Positions 43,453 through 51,959 of a stretch of 64,000 nt of DNA are shown here, one piece after another. The notes below the pieces were generated by a model. It had not been told where the DNA came from, ran no database searches, and was given only the letters and a program-made list of their open reading frames with translations. Position numbers and translations under genes: made by a program. Origin of the DNA: Bacillus sp. CH140a_4T (GTDB taxonomy: Bacteria > Bacillota > Bacilli > Bacillales > Bacillaceae_G); contig NZ_WBPF01000016.1 of the NCBI RefSeq assembly GCF_008923725.1, positions 186,001 through 250,000 on the forward strand, in the 5' to 3' direction. Every line of letters begins with the position of its first letter. The first letter of the stretch is position 1.

Positions 43453-43599
43453 ATGAATTCAGTATTAAAAAAAGAAATGCCTAATTTAGCAGTATTAAGT
43501 AATGAGGAATTAAAAAACATTGATGGTGGATTGGTTCCTTTGTCAATTTCTGGAATGTGGGATACTTACGAAAAGAGTCAAGCAAAGAAGAAAAAATAA
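43453..43599 (+). CDS. double-glycine leader peptide, bacteriocin/pheromone-like precursor
   Basis: A 48-residue precursor. The leader LAVLSNEELKNIDGG follows the class II bacteriocin/ComC rule (LSxxELxxIxGG). Cleavage after GG would release a 22-residue basic peptide, LVPLSISGMWDTYEKSQ plus AKKKK. The ribosome site is weak. The lysine tail and short length fit either a bacteriocin or a signalling peptide. No dedicated ABC exporter/protease is in the window. Confidence 0.65.
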   Translation: MNSVLKKEMPNLAVLSNEELKNIDGGLVPLSISGMWDTYEKSQAKKKK

Positions 43600-43608
43600 A
43601 CATTTTTA

Positions 43609-43661
43609 TAAAGAGGAAAAGATTGAATGCGCTTAATAGTACAATCTTTTCTTCTTTATAA
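43609..43661 (+). terminator. terminator of the leader-peptide gene
   Basis: TATAAAGAGGAAAAGATTG pairs with CAATCTTTTCTTCTTTATA across a short loop. Confidence 0.75.
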
Positions 43662-43806
43662 AAAGCCTTTCAATATGAAATTTTTGAAAGGCCAACAAAT
43701 TTTATTGTTATCTTTAAGTACAATAAGTTTGAAACTCCTGTGTTTATTAACATATGTGGGAGAGAATTCATTTAAAAGTTAAATATGAGAGGTTTTTTAA
43801 ATAAGT

Positions 43807-44052
43807 ATGTCTTTATTTAAAAAATATTATTGGGTGAGACAACACGATATTAAAGATGGAAGCGTGGTTCAAATCTATCATGACCCTGTTATTAGCAAGA
43901 ATAAAGATACTACATTCTTTGTTGTAGAAGGAACAATTCAAAATAAAGGGAAAAAGAAGTTGCGGTCGGGTTCTACTGGAAAAGCTGCAATTGTAGTAGA
44001 TCAAAAAAACATCCTTTCATTGATATTAGAAAAACTAGATGTACGTAATTAA
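43807..44052 (+). CDS. hypothetical 81-residue protein near the bacteriocin-like peptide
   Basis: A small beta-rich, basic protein (YYWVRQHDIKDGSVVQIYHD). Its message has only GAGAGG as ribosome site. Unknown family. Between the leader peptide and a membrane peptide, so possibly part of the same module. Confidence 0.5.
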   Translation: MSLFKKYYWVRQHDIKDGSVVQIYHDPVISKNKDTTFFVVEGTIQNKGKKKLRSGSTGKAAIVVDQKNILSLILEKLDVRN

Positions 44053-44090
44053 ACAAAGAGTAATAAATTAGCTTTTTAGGAGGAACATTC

Positions 44091-44234
44091 ATGTTCATGG
44101 TGTCTACAGCAGTTTTTTTACTGGTCACTTTACTGTGTATTACGTTATATTTTAAAACACATGATAAACGTTTTATGTATCTTGGATATGTATCATTATT
44201 TTTAACTTTTTTTGTTATTGGTACTTTTTCATAA
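44091..44234 (+). CDS. 47-residue two-helix membrane peptide
   Basis: MFMVSTAVFLLVTLLCITLY, a short basic loop, then MYLGYVSLFLTFFVIGTFS. AGGAGG lies 6 nt upstream. The two-helix hairpin is a common shape of bacteriocin immunity peptides; no direct evidence beyond location. A terminator follows at 44,285. Confidence 0.55.
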   Translation: MFMVSTAVFLLVTLLCITLYFKTHDKRFMYLGYVSLFLTFFVIGTFS

Positions 44235-44284
44235 TTAAATGTTCAGTGGTTTATCATAAACTAAATTCAGAAGAGCATATATAA

Positions 44285-44320
44285 GAGAGAAAAGGCATTC
44301 ATAAGAATGCCTTTTCTCTA
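44285..44320 (+). terminator. terminator
   Basis: AGAGAAAAGGCATTC and GAATGCCTTTTCTCT pair around ATAA. Confidence 0.85.
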
Positions 44321-44597
44321 TCAATAGCCCGGGAAGAAGAGAATATACAGATTTTGATATAGAAGAAAAGCAACTTGGTTATAAATAATGTTTTCAACAT
44401 AAGACACCATACATATATATCCGCAAGCAAAACAACATAATATTAATACGGAAAAATATTAAAATATGAGTTTTTGCATATTTCAAAAATTAGTGTACCC
44501 TTCAAAAAGTTTTAATTGTATAATATGTTTTGTCATATTCTTTTAGATTTTTCGACAAAAAACAACATAAATAGAGAACGAATTGGGAGAAGGAATT

Positions 44598-46334
44598 ATG
44601 TACACAAAACTATTAAAATCAATTACATCATTATCACTTATTGGTGGTGCTTTACTGTATACAAACGGCAGTGACGTGAGAGCTGCTGAGGCGGGTATTT
44701 TTTCTGATGTACCTACATCGCATTGGTCGTATCCAGCAATTAAAGATTTAGCGGGTAAAAATATTATTTCCGGTTATGGAAATGGAAAGTTTGGTTTCGG
44801 TGATGTTGCGACGAGAGAACAAGTTGCAGCTTTAATTTATCGTGTGTTAGTACCGAATAAGCAAGGTGGTACGTTTAGTAATGACAGTGCTCGTTACGTA
44901 TTACAAGATGGATCAACTTTAAACAATCCGTATCGAGATATTCGCTCAGGTTCAACATTGTTTCCTGAAGAGGTTTTAACGTTAACGAAATTAGGGATTT
45001 TTAAAGGTGATGCAAACGGTGGATTTAGGCCGAAAGATTTTGTTAGCCGTGCAGAAATGGCGCAAATTCTTACAAATGCTTTCCAACTTTCTGCGAAACA
45101 AAAGCATACATTTAACGATGTTCCAAGTGGTTTTTGGGGTGAAAATGCAATTAGTGCAGTGCAATCAAACGGCATTGCTTCTGGTACAGGAGAAGGAAAA
45201 TTTGAGCCATATAGTACGGTCAAACGTGAACAATATGCACAGTTTTTATATAATACTTTGAAATATAAAAAGCCTGGAGTTGCGGTGCAAGATACAGGAG
45301 ACGCGGCATTATTAGCAGCATTCAAAGATGAAGTGCAAAAGCGTATTAGTGCGTACGAAACGAATATTACACTTCCGTATAAAACGACAAATAGTAATAC
45401 AAAAGAAGTGATGAATACACTTTTCAATGCCTATAAAGAAGTGGCAAGTAAAAATGAGTATACAAATAATAATAGATCGAATGTTTCATATGGACTTTCT
45501 GGATCACCTGGTAATTATACGTTTACGTTAAAGATTACATACCGTGAAACGAAAGAACAAATGGAATATGTAATGAAGCAAGCAAAGGCAATCGTTTCTT
45601 CGGTTACTCAAGTTGGAATGGATGACCATGAGAAAGTGAAGGCAATTCATGATTATGTCGTAAAACACGTTTCTTATGATACGTCTTATAAAGCTTACAC
45701 AGCATATGAAGCACTCGTAAATCGTTCTGCGGTTTGCCAAGGTTATGCACTATTAACCTATCAATTATTAAAAGAAGCTGGAATTGAGAATCATTTTGTA
45801 GTAGGAACTGGAGACGGTCAGCCTCATGCCTGGAACTTGGTGAAAATCGAAAACAAATGGTATCACCTTGATACAACATTCGATGATCCAGTGCCAGATG
45901 AACAAGGGCGCGTAACGTATTCTTATTTCAACTTATCAGATGAACAAATCGCAAGAAATCATGAGTGGAACCGCGGGGACTATCCACAAGCTACAACAAA
46001 TTATTATAGTACATTAACAAATAAAATTGCGGCAGGTGGTACGAAAACTCCTGCATATCAGCAAATATTAAAAGATACAAAGTTAAATTATTTAGGAAAT
46101 GAATACATTGCAAATAACTATAATGAATTCAAAAATAAAATGCAGCAACGTTATAAAGAAAAGTCACCAAAGATTGAACTCCTTTATAAACAATCAATGG
46201 ATGGCGCATTGCAAGATGTGAAAAAAGTAATTGGAGAAATCGGTTATCCGCAAGGAGCAAACCGTGTTTCTTATAAAGCGGAGCCGTATAATGCGAAAGA
46301 AGGATATTCTTTAGTGACGATTACGTTTATGTAG
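44598..46334 (+). CDS. S-layer-anchored protein with transglutaminase-like domain
   Basis: ATG at 44,598 follows GGGAGAAGG. The 578-residue exported protein has a signal peptide (LLKSITSLSLIGGALLY) and three SLH domains at about 33-85, 110-165 and 170-220 (FSDVPTSHWSYPAIKDL, PYRDIRS, FNDVPSGFWGENAI), which bind pyruvylated cell-wall polymer. A transglutaminase-core domain follows with catalytic Cys380 in SAVCQGYALL, His in QPHAWNL and Asp in YHLDTTFDDP. Probably acts on cell-surface proteins as a protease or cross-linker. A terminator follows. Confidence 0.88.
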   Translation: MYTKLLKSITSLSLIGGALLYTNGSDVRAAEAGIFSDVPTSHWSYPAIKDLAGKNIISGYGNGKFGFGDVATREQVAALIYRVLVPNKQGGTFSNDSARYVLQDGSTLNNPYRDIRSGSTLFPEEVLTLTKLGIFKGDANGGFRPKDFVSRAEMAQILTNAFQLSAKQKHTFNDVPSGFWGENAISAVQSNGIASGTGEGKFEPYSTVKREQYAQFLYNTLKYKKPGVAVQDTGDAALLAAFKDEVQKRISAYETNITLPYKTTNSNTKEVMNTLFNAYKEVASKNEYTNNNRSNVSYGLSGSPGNYTFTLKITYRETKEQMEYVMKQAKAIVSSVTQVGMDDHEKVKAIHDYVVKHVSYDTSYKAYTAYEALVNRSAVCQGYALLTYQLLKEAGIENHFVVGTGDGQPHAWNLVKIENKWYHLDTTFDDPVPDEQGRVTYSYFNLSDEQIARNHEWNRGDYPQATTNYYSTLTNKIAAGGTKTPAYQQILKDTKLNYLGNEYIANNYNEFKNKMQQRYKEKSPKIELLYKQSMDGALQDVKKVIGEIGYPQGANRVSYKAEPYNAKEGYSLVTITFM

Positions 46335-46342
46335 TGATCAGA

Positions 46343-46372
46343 AAAAGCATCTGTTTCGGATGCTTTTTTTAT
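46343..46372 (+). terminator. terminator of the SLH protein
   Basis: AAAAAGCATC and GATGCTTTTTTT pair around TGTTTCG. Confidence 0.8.
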
Positions 46373-46479
46373 TTTTATCCGACAAAATATGACAATGTAT
46401 AAATGACTTGTTTGCTACCATGAGGTGAGAAATCTTACATTTTTTATGAAATAACTAGTACATACCGGAGGCGTACAAT

Positions 46480-47079
46480 ATGAAACGAAAATTACTTACA
46501 GCATTAGCATGCGGTACATTACTTGTGAGCATGGCTGCTTGTAGCACAAATGAGAAGACTGCAACTGAAGCAAAGCCTAAACAAGAAGAAAAAGTTCAAA
46601 CCAATCAAAAGCAACAAAAAGATAGTTACGTGGTAAGTGAAGAGCAATTATCTAAAGCGGCACAGATGATTGGGGAAATCAAAAACGAGCAAACTATAAA
46701 TGACATGATGATACATATGTCTCTTCAAAAACTTACATTCAATGGGAATAATCTTCATGTTTCTGGTACCCGTGATGTAGGACGATTTCAAATGACGAAA
46801 GAAAACATTCAGTACTTAAAACAAAACTTAAATGTTATCAATAATGATGAAAGAAAAAGATATGAATCTATTTTGAACAAATGGTACGGTGGAGATTTCG
46901 AATATGCAGTTGAAGACTATAGTGAAATTCATTATTTACGCTCTGGAAAAAAGCAAAGTATGGAGGGAGCTAAACTAGCTAAAAAAACTGATAGTGATGA
47001 AAAAGAATTTATTCTCCATTTCTTTGGTCAAGAGGGGTTAGATGTTCATAATAAAGAGTGGATACATGGAGAGTTATAG
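46480..47079 (+). CDS. lipoprotein of unknown function
   Basis: A 199-residue lipoprotein: signal MKRKLLTALACGTLLVSM with lipobox SMAAC (Cys21). The mature part starts with a Lys/Gln/Glu linker; then no recognised domain. CGGAGG precedes the ATG. The following 420 bp hold only a terminator (47,366-47,388). Confidence 0.7.
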   Translation: MKRKLLTALACGTLLVSMAACSTNEKTATEAKPKQEEKVQTNQKQQKDSYVVSEEQLSKAAQMIGEIKNEQTINDMMIHMSLQKLTFNGNNLHVSGTRDVGRFQMTKENIQYLKQNLNVINNDERKRYESILNKWYGGDFEYAVEDYSEIHYLRSGKKQSMEGAKLAKKTDSDEKEFILHFFGQEGLDVHNKEWIHGEL

Positions 47080-47365
47080 AAATAAAACTGAATTGCATAC
47101 CAATAAGAAATACAATGCTTTTACCCTGCAATATGGTATTTGCTTTGGAGATAGTGTTACACCGGCTTAGCATGTGGTTTTACCATTAATTAATAGCTTG
47201 TTCTCTTGTTACTCGCTGTATGGACTACAAAAAGATCTAATACGGAAGACCAGCCTAAATAAACTATTGTATTTCTCAATAAACAAAACAATTTAATGCG
47301 GTAAAATAATAGTTGGATGGGAGTCCAATACATATTATTAAAATTAAGATGGTTCAAGTCACAGG

Positions 47366-47388
47366 AAGGCACCTTAGGGTGTCTTTTT
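47366..47388 (+). terminator. terminator
   Basis: AAGGCACC and GGGTGTCTTTTTC pair around TTA. Confidence 0.65.
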
Positions 47389-47498
47389 CTTTTTTCCAAA
47401 TGACAGTTTTGACTTAAAGAAGATAAATTTTCAATGGATTATTCCCATGAATATATAAATAAAGTTCATCCATATATTTGTAGAGAGGAGGAATTGAA

Positions 47499-48407
47499 AT
47501 GAAGAGAGATGATAATAAGATTGGTCACTTTACATCTGAAAAAGGAAAAGAAGACTTTCAAATTGCCTATGATGAATCAATGGCACTTCTTCCAGCACCT
47601 AACGATACGAAAGATATAAAAACTACATATGGCACAATTCGTACGTATTATTTTACTAAAGAGGAAAACAAACATAAGGAACCAATGCTTTTACTCCCTG
47701 GACGTGGTGCATCTACTCCAATGTGGGTACCGAATTTAGAAGAGTTAAGGGAGAAAAGGCCTGTTTACACAATCGATTTACTCGGTGAACCTGGAATGAG
47801 TGTGCAAACGAAGGTGATTGAAAACCAAAAACAGCAAGCAGAATGGTTAAATGAAGTAATTGAAGGATTAGGTTTAGAAAAAGTGCATATCGTCGGTGTT
47901 TCCATTGGAGGTTGGACAGCAATGAACTTGGCTAGATATAATCCTGAGCATATTGCTACGGCTAGTTTATTGGACCCAGTCTTTGTATTCGCGCAAATAT
48001 CCATAAAGATGATTTTAGCATCTATTCCAGCTTCCGTTCCTATTGTGCCTAAGTTTATAAGAGAAAAGATGTTAAGTTATGTTTCTGGAGGAGCAGAAAT
48101 AAATGACGATGAACCTATTGCTAAATTAATCGAGTCGGGTATGCGTAATTATAAACTGAAAACGCCAGCACCTGATTTATTTAGTAAAGAAGACTTAAAA
48201 AATATCAATGTTCCATTGCTTGCCTTAATGGCTGAAAAAAGTACAATGCATAATTCAGTAAAAGCAGTTGAAACTGGGAAAAAATACGTTAAAGATATAG
48301 ATATAGTGAACTGGAAAAATGCATCTCACGCAATTAATGGTGAGTTCTCTAACGAAGTGAATGCTAGAATTCTTGATTTTGTAGAAAAACATTCAAATGA
48401 TAACTAA
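47499..48407 (+). CDS. alpha/beta hydrolase
   Basis: A 302-residue hydrolase. The oxyanion segment LLPGRGASTPMW is followed by nucleophile elbow HIVGVSIGGWTAMNLA (Ser135) and a C-terminal SHAINGEF histidine. The acid is probably in the MAEKSTMHN region. An uncharacterised esterase/lipase of the proline-iminopeptidase-like class. AGAGGAGG precedes the ATG and a terminator follows at 48,522. Confidence 0.85.
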   Translation: MKRDDNKIGHFTSEKGKEDFQIAYDESMALLPAPNDTKDIKTTYGTIRTYYFTKEENKHKEPMLLLPGRGASTPMWVPNLEELREKRPVYTIDLLGEPGMSVQTKVIENQKQQAEWLNEVIEGLGLEKVHIVGVSIGGWTAMNLARYNPEHIATASLLDPVFVFAQISIKMILASIPASVPIVPKFIREKMLSYVSGGAEINDDEPIAKLIESGMRNYKLKTPAPDLFSKEDLKNINVPLLALMAEKSTMHNSVKAVETGKKYVKDIDIVNWKNASHAINGEFSNEVNARILDFVEKHSNDN

Positions 48408-48521
48408 GTTGAAAGTGGAAAATACGTTGTAATAACAACTTTATCTATTTTCATGGATATGTATAATTACATAAAAATTCATAGGAAAAGAGAGTATACT
48501 TTGATATTGTGTAATAAAGAT

Positions 48522-48555
48522 AAGGCCCGCCTACGGAAATAGGTGGGCTTTTTTA
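48522..48555. terminator. terminator between convergent genes
   Basis: AAGGCCCGCCTA and TAGGTGGGCTTTTTT pair around CGGAAA. Confidence 0.8.
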
Positions 48556-48577
48556 ATATACAAAGAGAAGATATCTT

Positions 48578-49045
48578 CTAAGGTGCCTTCTTAAAGAAAT
48601 CCTTCATCATTTTAACATCTTCAATATTCACTACCACACCTTCTACCTTATCTTTCTTCTCATCTTTAGCAATCGTAATTTGCTCCTTATTATCAACCCA
48701 CACAAGAAACTCTTCTTTTGAATCATCTTTATATGTAACGGTAATAGTAGAATGCGCAGACTCTCTCTTTTTTTGATTTAGTGTGATTGCTTTAGGAGTG
48801 CCTTTTTGGACTGCTGAAACGATAGATTGTATCATTTCTTCGTTGTCTGTTTGAGATTTTGAAATGTTGTTATTTATTGTGCTAAGTATTTCAATGTCTG
48901 TAATGTTTGCAGATTTTAATTGAAAGGTAGTTTGTGTATGTTCTTGCTTAGCTTGTGAAGATTTGTCTGTAGCTGAGGTACTTGCACAGCCTATTAAAGT
49001 GAAAGATAGAGCGGTTAGAGCGCATATAGATATGATTTTTTTCAT
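48578..49045 (-). CDS. lipoprotein of unknown function
   Basis: ATG at 49,045 has GAGGAGGG upstream. A 155-residue lipoprotein with lipobox LIGC and a beta-rich domain (HSTITVTYKDDSKEEFLVWV). Family not recognised. Confidence 0.7.
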   Translation of the reverse strand: MKKIISICALTALSFTLIGCASTSATDKSSQAKQEHTQTTFQLKSANITDIEILSTINNNISKSQTDNEEMIQSIVSAVQKGTPKAITLNQKKRESAHSTITVTYKDDSKEEFLVWVDNKEQITIAKDEKKDKVEGVVVNIEDVKMMKDFFKKAP

Positions 49046-49140
49046 AGTATCCCTCCTCACTTTTAATTATAACAATTTTCTGTTAATTTAGGTAGTTATT
49101 GTAAGTAGATTTATTCTACTAGTTTTGGGATGGAGTAAAT

Positions 49141-49509
49141 TCAAGAGGAGGTTAACCTTAAATAATAACCATCGGGGTCTACCAGACGAAAATCCTTCAT
49201 TCCCCAGGATTGAATTTTAAGGTTAGATTCCACTGGGTAATTTTTTTCTAGTACATGTTGGTATATTTGTTCGATATTCTCAAAAACTATGATAACCTCA
49301 ACACCTTTTCCTTTTGGATTAAGTCCACCTGTTTTTAAATAATGATTTTCATTAAGGATATAATTAGGGGTCAATAATAAAGAAAAATCCTCTAGTTTAA
49401 TCATTGCACCTGCTGCATTCTTTTTTGAGAATACAAGGGTAAGGATTTCCTCATAAAAACGAATAGACCTTTGCAAATCTTCAACAAATAGCTCTAGACG
49501 AAAGTGCAT
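49141..49509 (-). CDS. VOC-superfamily (glyoxalase/bleomycin-resistance-like) protein
   Basis: ATG at 49,509 follows AAAGGAGAG. A 122-residue single VOC module: HFRLELFVEDLQRSIRFYE and the second half ending FRLVDPDGYYLRL. Enzyme or ligand-binding role unknown. It lies at the left edge of the stress cluster, divergent from the YflT-type gene. Confidence 0.85.
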   Translation of the reverse strand: MHFRLELFVEDLQRSIRFYEEILTLVFSKKNAAGAMIKLEDFSLLLTPNYILNENHYLKTGGLNPKGKGVEVIIVFENIEQIYQHVLEKNYPVESNLKIQSWGMKDFRLVDPDGYYLRLTSS

Positions 49510-49544
49510 ATGTACTCTCCTTTTCATTTTTTTTCATATTTTAT

Positions 49545-49570
49545 GTTTAACATTTCGAAAATAGGTGTAC
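49545..49570 (+). promoter_or_regulatory. candidate SigB promoter before the YflT-type gene
   Basis: GTTTAA, 14 bp, GTGTAC: the -35 is a full match and the -10 differs from GGGTAT at two positions. It lies about 50 bp before the start. Confidence 0.5.
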
Positions 49571-49616
49571 TACATATAATATAACAAATAATTCATTTTA
49601 GAGGAGGAAGTTAAAG

Positions 49617-50006
49617 ATGGAAACGAAGTATAGTAAACCTTTTGTATATGAATTTATTACGGAGAAAGAGGTCATGAATGCGGCGAATGATCTAGTGAAG
49701 AAAGGAATAGAGCAAAAAGATATTTACGTATTAACACATGAGAAAGAAAGGACAGATAGAATCGCAGACAATGCAGACGTGAACACAATTGGAATAAAAG
49801 AGGAGGGACTTGGGACAAGCATTATTAACGTCTTTCAAAAAACGGGAGATCAGTTAAGAAATAAGATGCAAGAGTTAGGACTTAATGAGGAAGAAGCTAA
49901 CTTTTATGAAGAAAAGCTGGATGAAGGGAAAATCTTGTTATTCGTTAAGGATTTAGAAAGAGTTGGTGAATGGTTACAAGAAAGAAGATGCACGTATACT
50001 CTTTAA
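49617..50006 (+). CDS. YflT-domain general stress protein (GSP17M-like)
   Basis: A 129-residue YflT protein: FVYEFITEKEVMNAANDLV, then KGIEQKDIYVLTHEKERTD and ANFYEEKLDEGKILLFV. General stress proteins of this class are SigB-dependent in Bacillus; a SigB-like promoter is present. CsbD and a GlsB-type gene follow on the same strand. Confidence 0.85.
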   Translation: METKYSKPFVYEFITEKEVMNAANDLVKKGIEQKDIYVLTHEKERTDRIADNADVNTIGIKEEGLGTSIINVFQKTGDQLRNKMQELGLNEEEANFYEEKLDEGKILLFVKDLERVGEWLQERRCTYTL

Positions 50007-50041
50007 ATCTATAAATCTATTACGAAAAGGAGATGGAAAAT

Positions 50042-50242
50042 ATGAGTGAGAGCGGGCTAAAAGAACAAATTACGGGTAAAGTTGAAAAGAAAAAAGGACA
50101 AATAAAAGAAGGAATTGGTGAAGTTACAGAGGACAGGGAGTTGAAAAATGAAGGGAAGTGGGAGAAGACGAAGGGAACTATAAAAGAAAAAGTCGGAAAA
50201 GTGAAACAAAAGATAAGTGATGGATTGGATAACAAAGAATAA
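50042..50242 (+). CDS. csbD: CsbD-family stress protein
   Basis: The ATG at 50,042 (AGGAGATGGAAAAT upstream) gives a 66-residue hydrophilic helical protein with CsbD hallmarks: [20 protein letters not shown] and a repeated basic [20 protein letters not shown] element. CsbD proteins accumulate under SigB control. Short gap to the YflT gene suggests one transcript. Confidence 0.85.
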   Translation: MSESGLKEQITGKVEKKKGQIKEGIGEVTEDRELKNEGKWEKTKGTIKEKVGKVKQKISDGLDNKE

Positions 50243-50246
50243 TACA

Positions 50247-50285
50247 TGTTTATCAAGCTTTGGTTACATACCAAAGCTTGATAAA
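50247..50285. terminator. hairpin between csbD and the GlsB-type gene
   Basis: TTTATCAAGCTTTGG and CCAAAGCTTGATAAA pair perfectly around TTACATA. The T-run is missing, so it may attenuate or protect the message end rather than fully stop it. Confidence 0.6.
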
Positions 50286-50317
50286 TCCATTATAAAACGA
50301 ATATAGGAGGGTTAATT

Positions 50318-50569
50318 GTGGGACTTATTATTACTTGTATTGTAGGTGGACTTATTGGTGCGTTAGCTGGAATGATTACAGGAAAAGACTTTCCTTTAGG
50401 TATAGTTGGTAATGTGATTGCTGGATTAATCGGATCTTGGGTAGGTAGTGCATTATTTGGTCATTGGGGTCCTGAATGGGGAGGTATTTTCGTTCTTCCA
50501 GCTTTATTAGGTGCAATCGTCTTTATTTTAATCGTTACATTCTTTTCTAGAATGCTACGGAAGGCGTAA
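50318..50569 (+). CDS. GlsB/YeaQ/YmgE-family stress membrane protein
   Basis: An 83-residue membrane protein with the glycine-rich helices IVGGLIGALAGMITG and NVIAGLIGSWVGSALFG typical of the transglycosylase-associated family. Third in the stress trio; GGAGGG precedes its start. Confidence 0.85.
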   Translation: MGLIITCIVGGLIGALAGMITGKDFPLGIVGNVIAGLIGSWVGSALFGHWGPEWGGIFVLPALLGAIVFILIVTFFSRMLRKA

Positions 50570-50640
50570 GTATGATAATGAATAGTAATCTTAAGTTTAT
50601 TATATATAGCTATAAAGTGAATGAACTGATAAATATACAT

Positions 50641-50679
50641 AAAAAGGCATCCAATTAAACTAATTTGGATGCTTTTTTA
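50641..50679 (+). terminator. terminator of the stress trio
   Basis: AAAAAGGCATCC and GGATGCTTTTTT pair. A second perfect hairpin (AATCGGTGGGG / CCCCACCGATT, 50,697-50,724) follows and probably serves the convergent gene. Confidence 0.8.
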
Positions 50680-50732
50680 ATGTATTTTAAATAGGAATCG
50701 GTGGGGATGGCCCCACCGATTGAGATTACACA

Positions 50733-50933
50733 TTAAGCCACCGTTACTTTTTTACAATTATTTATTCTTACAACCTGCCTCGGTTCTATATGAGATAAGC
50801 CCTCACTATTACCTATATCCACTACAATTGTATTCGTTAGTATGTTAATAATGGAACCAACTAATTTTGTAGCGTGATCGTGTCGATAAGAAAATTGAAC
50901 GAAATCTCCCTTTTTAAATTTGTGCTCTTCCAT
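50733..50933 (-). CDS. YkvS-like small protein (DUF2187)
   Basis: A 66-residue beta-barrel-like protein: KFKKGDFVQFSYRHDHATKL, then GNSEGLSHIEPRQVV. This matches DUF2187/YkvS. A SigB-like promoter lies upstream. Function unknown. Confidence 0.75.
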   Translation of the reverse strand: MEEHKFKKGDFVQFSYRHDHATKLVGSIINILTNTIVVDIGNSEGLSHIEPRQVVRINNCKKVTVA

Positions 50934-50971
50934 AGATAGAACCCCCTAAAAATAATGTTTATACGTTATAC

Positions 50972-50997
50972 ATACACAAATTTATAAAGATTTAAAC
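50972..50997 (-). promoter_or_regulatory. SigB-like promoter of the YkvS-like gene
   Basis: On the minus strand GTTTAA, 14 bp, GTGTAT, about 40 bp before the start. Confidence 0.6.
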
Positions 50998-51072
50998 ATT
51001 TGGTAGTATTTTTTAAGTGTTAAGCTGGGAAAGGTGTAGAAAATTTATTTATAATTAAAATTAAAAAAATAT

Positions 51073-51097
51073 GTTTAAAACTAATTTTCATGGGTAA
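51073..51097 (+). promoter_or_regulatory. SigB promoter of rsbV-rsbW-sigB
   Basis: GTTTAA (51,073), 13 bp, GGGTAA (51,092), about 35 bp before rsbV. It fits autoregulation of the sigB operon. Confidence 0.8.
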
Positions 51098-51131
51098 TTA
51101 CATAGTAGAAGTTTAAGATAAGGGGGCGGAA

Positions 51132-51470
51132 ATGATGAATTTGGCAGTAAATATTTTGCAAAATGATTTAGGTTATACAGTACAACTTAATGGTGAGATT
51201 GATGCGTATACGGCATCAGATTTAAAAAATAAGATTATGCCTATTGCAAGTGAGAAAGAGGTTTATATTGTAGTAGATTTTACTAAGGTAGATTATATGG
51301 ATAGTACCGGTTTAGGCGTGTTTATAGCGCTATTAAAAGCAGTTAAGAAAAATGATGGAAAACTAGAGTTTATTGGTGTATCTAAAAGGTTAAAAAGATT
51401 ATTTGATATTACAGGGTTAACAGAAATATTAAATTTGAATTCCGATTTTGAAAAAGTAGAAAGAAGGTGA
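51132..51470 (+). CDS. rsbV: anti-anti-sigma factor RsbV
   Basis: A 112-residue STAS-domain protein. The phosphoacceptor serine is in KVDYMDSTGLGVFIALL (DSTG). Unphosphorylated RsbV binds RsbW and frees SigB. ATG at 51,132 or 51,135; GGGGGCGG supports either. Seven bp before rsbW. Confidence 0.95.
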   Translation: MMNLAVNILQNDLGYTVQLNGEIDAYTASDLKNKIMPIASEKEVYIVVDFTKVDYMDSTGLGVFIALLKAVKKNDGKLEFIGVSKRLKRLFDITGLTEILNLNSDFEKVERR

Positions 51471-51476
51471 CTAGGG

Positions 51477-51959
51477 ATGATGGAGAAATTTGAAAAGATA
51501 GAAATGAAAATTCCTGCAAGGGCAGAATATGTGGCTATTATTCGTTTAACAATGGCTGGTGTTGCGAACCGAATGGGCTTTGCTTATGACGATATAGAAG
51601 ATATGAAAATTGCGATTAGTGAAGCATGTACAAACATTGTGCAACATGCATATAAAGAAGATGTTGGAGAAATTACAATCGTCTTTGGTCTATATGAAGA
51701 TCGATTAGAAATTATGGTTGCGGATAATGGAGTTAGCTTTGATTTTAGTACTTTAAAAAGGAAAGTTGGTCCGTATGATATTAATAAACCAGTAGAACAT
51801 TTGCCGGAAAATGGTTTAGGTTTATATTTAATCAATACGTTAATGGATGATATACAAATTATGCATGATGAGGGCATGACAGTTTTAATGACAAAATATA
51901 TACAAAGAGAGCAGGTGGAGAATGATGGAAATCCAATCTCAACCTACAAATCTTGCTAA
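51477..51959 (+). CDS. rsbW: anti-sigma factor and kinase RsbW
   Basis: A 160-residue GHKL serine kinase. The N-box is ISEACTNIVQHAY, the G1 box MVADNGVSFD, and the lid ends in NGLGLYLINTLMD. RsbW binds SigB and phosphorylates RsbV. Its end overlaps the sigB start by 38 bp. Confidence 0.95.
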   Translation: MMEKFEKIEMKIPARAEYVAIIRLTMAGVANRMGFAYDDIEDMKIAISEACTNIVQHAYKEDVGEITIVFGLYEDRLEIMVADNGVSFDFSTLKRKVGPYDINKPVEHLPENGLGLYLINTLMDDIQIMHDEGMTVLMTKYIQREQVENDGNPISTYKSC

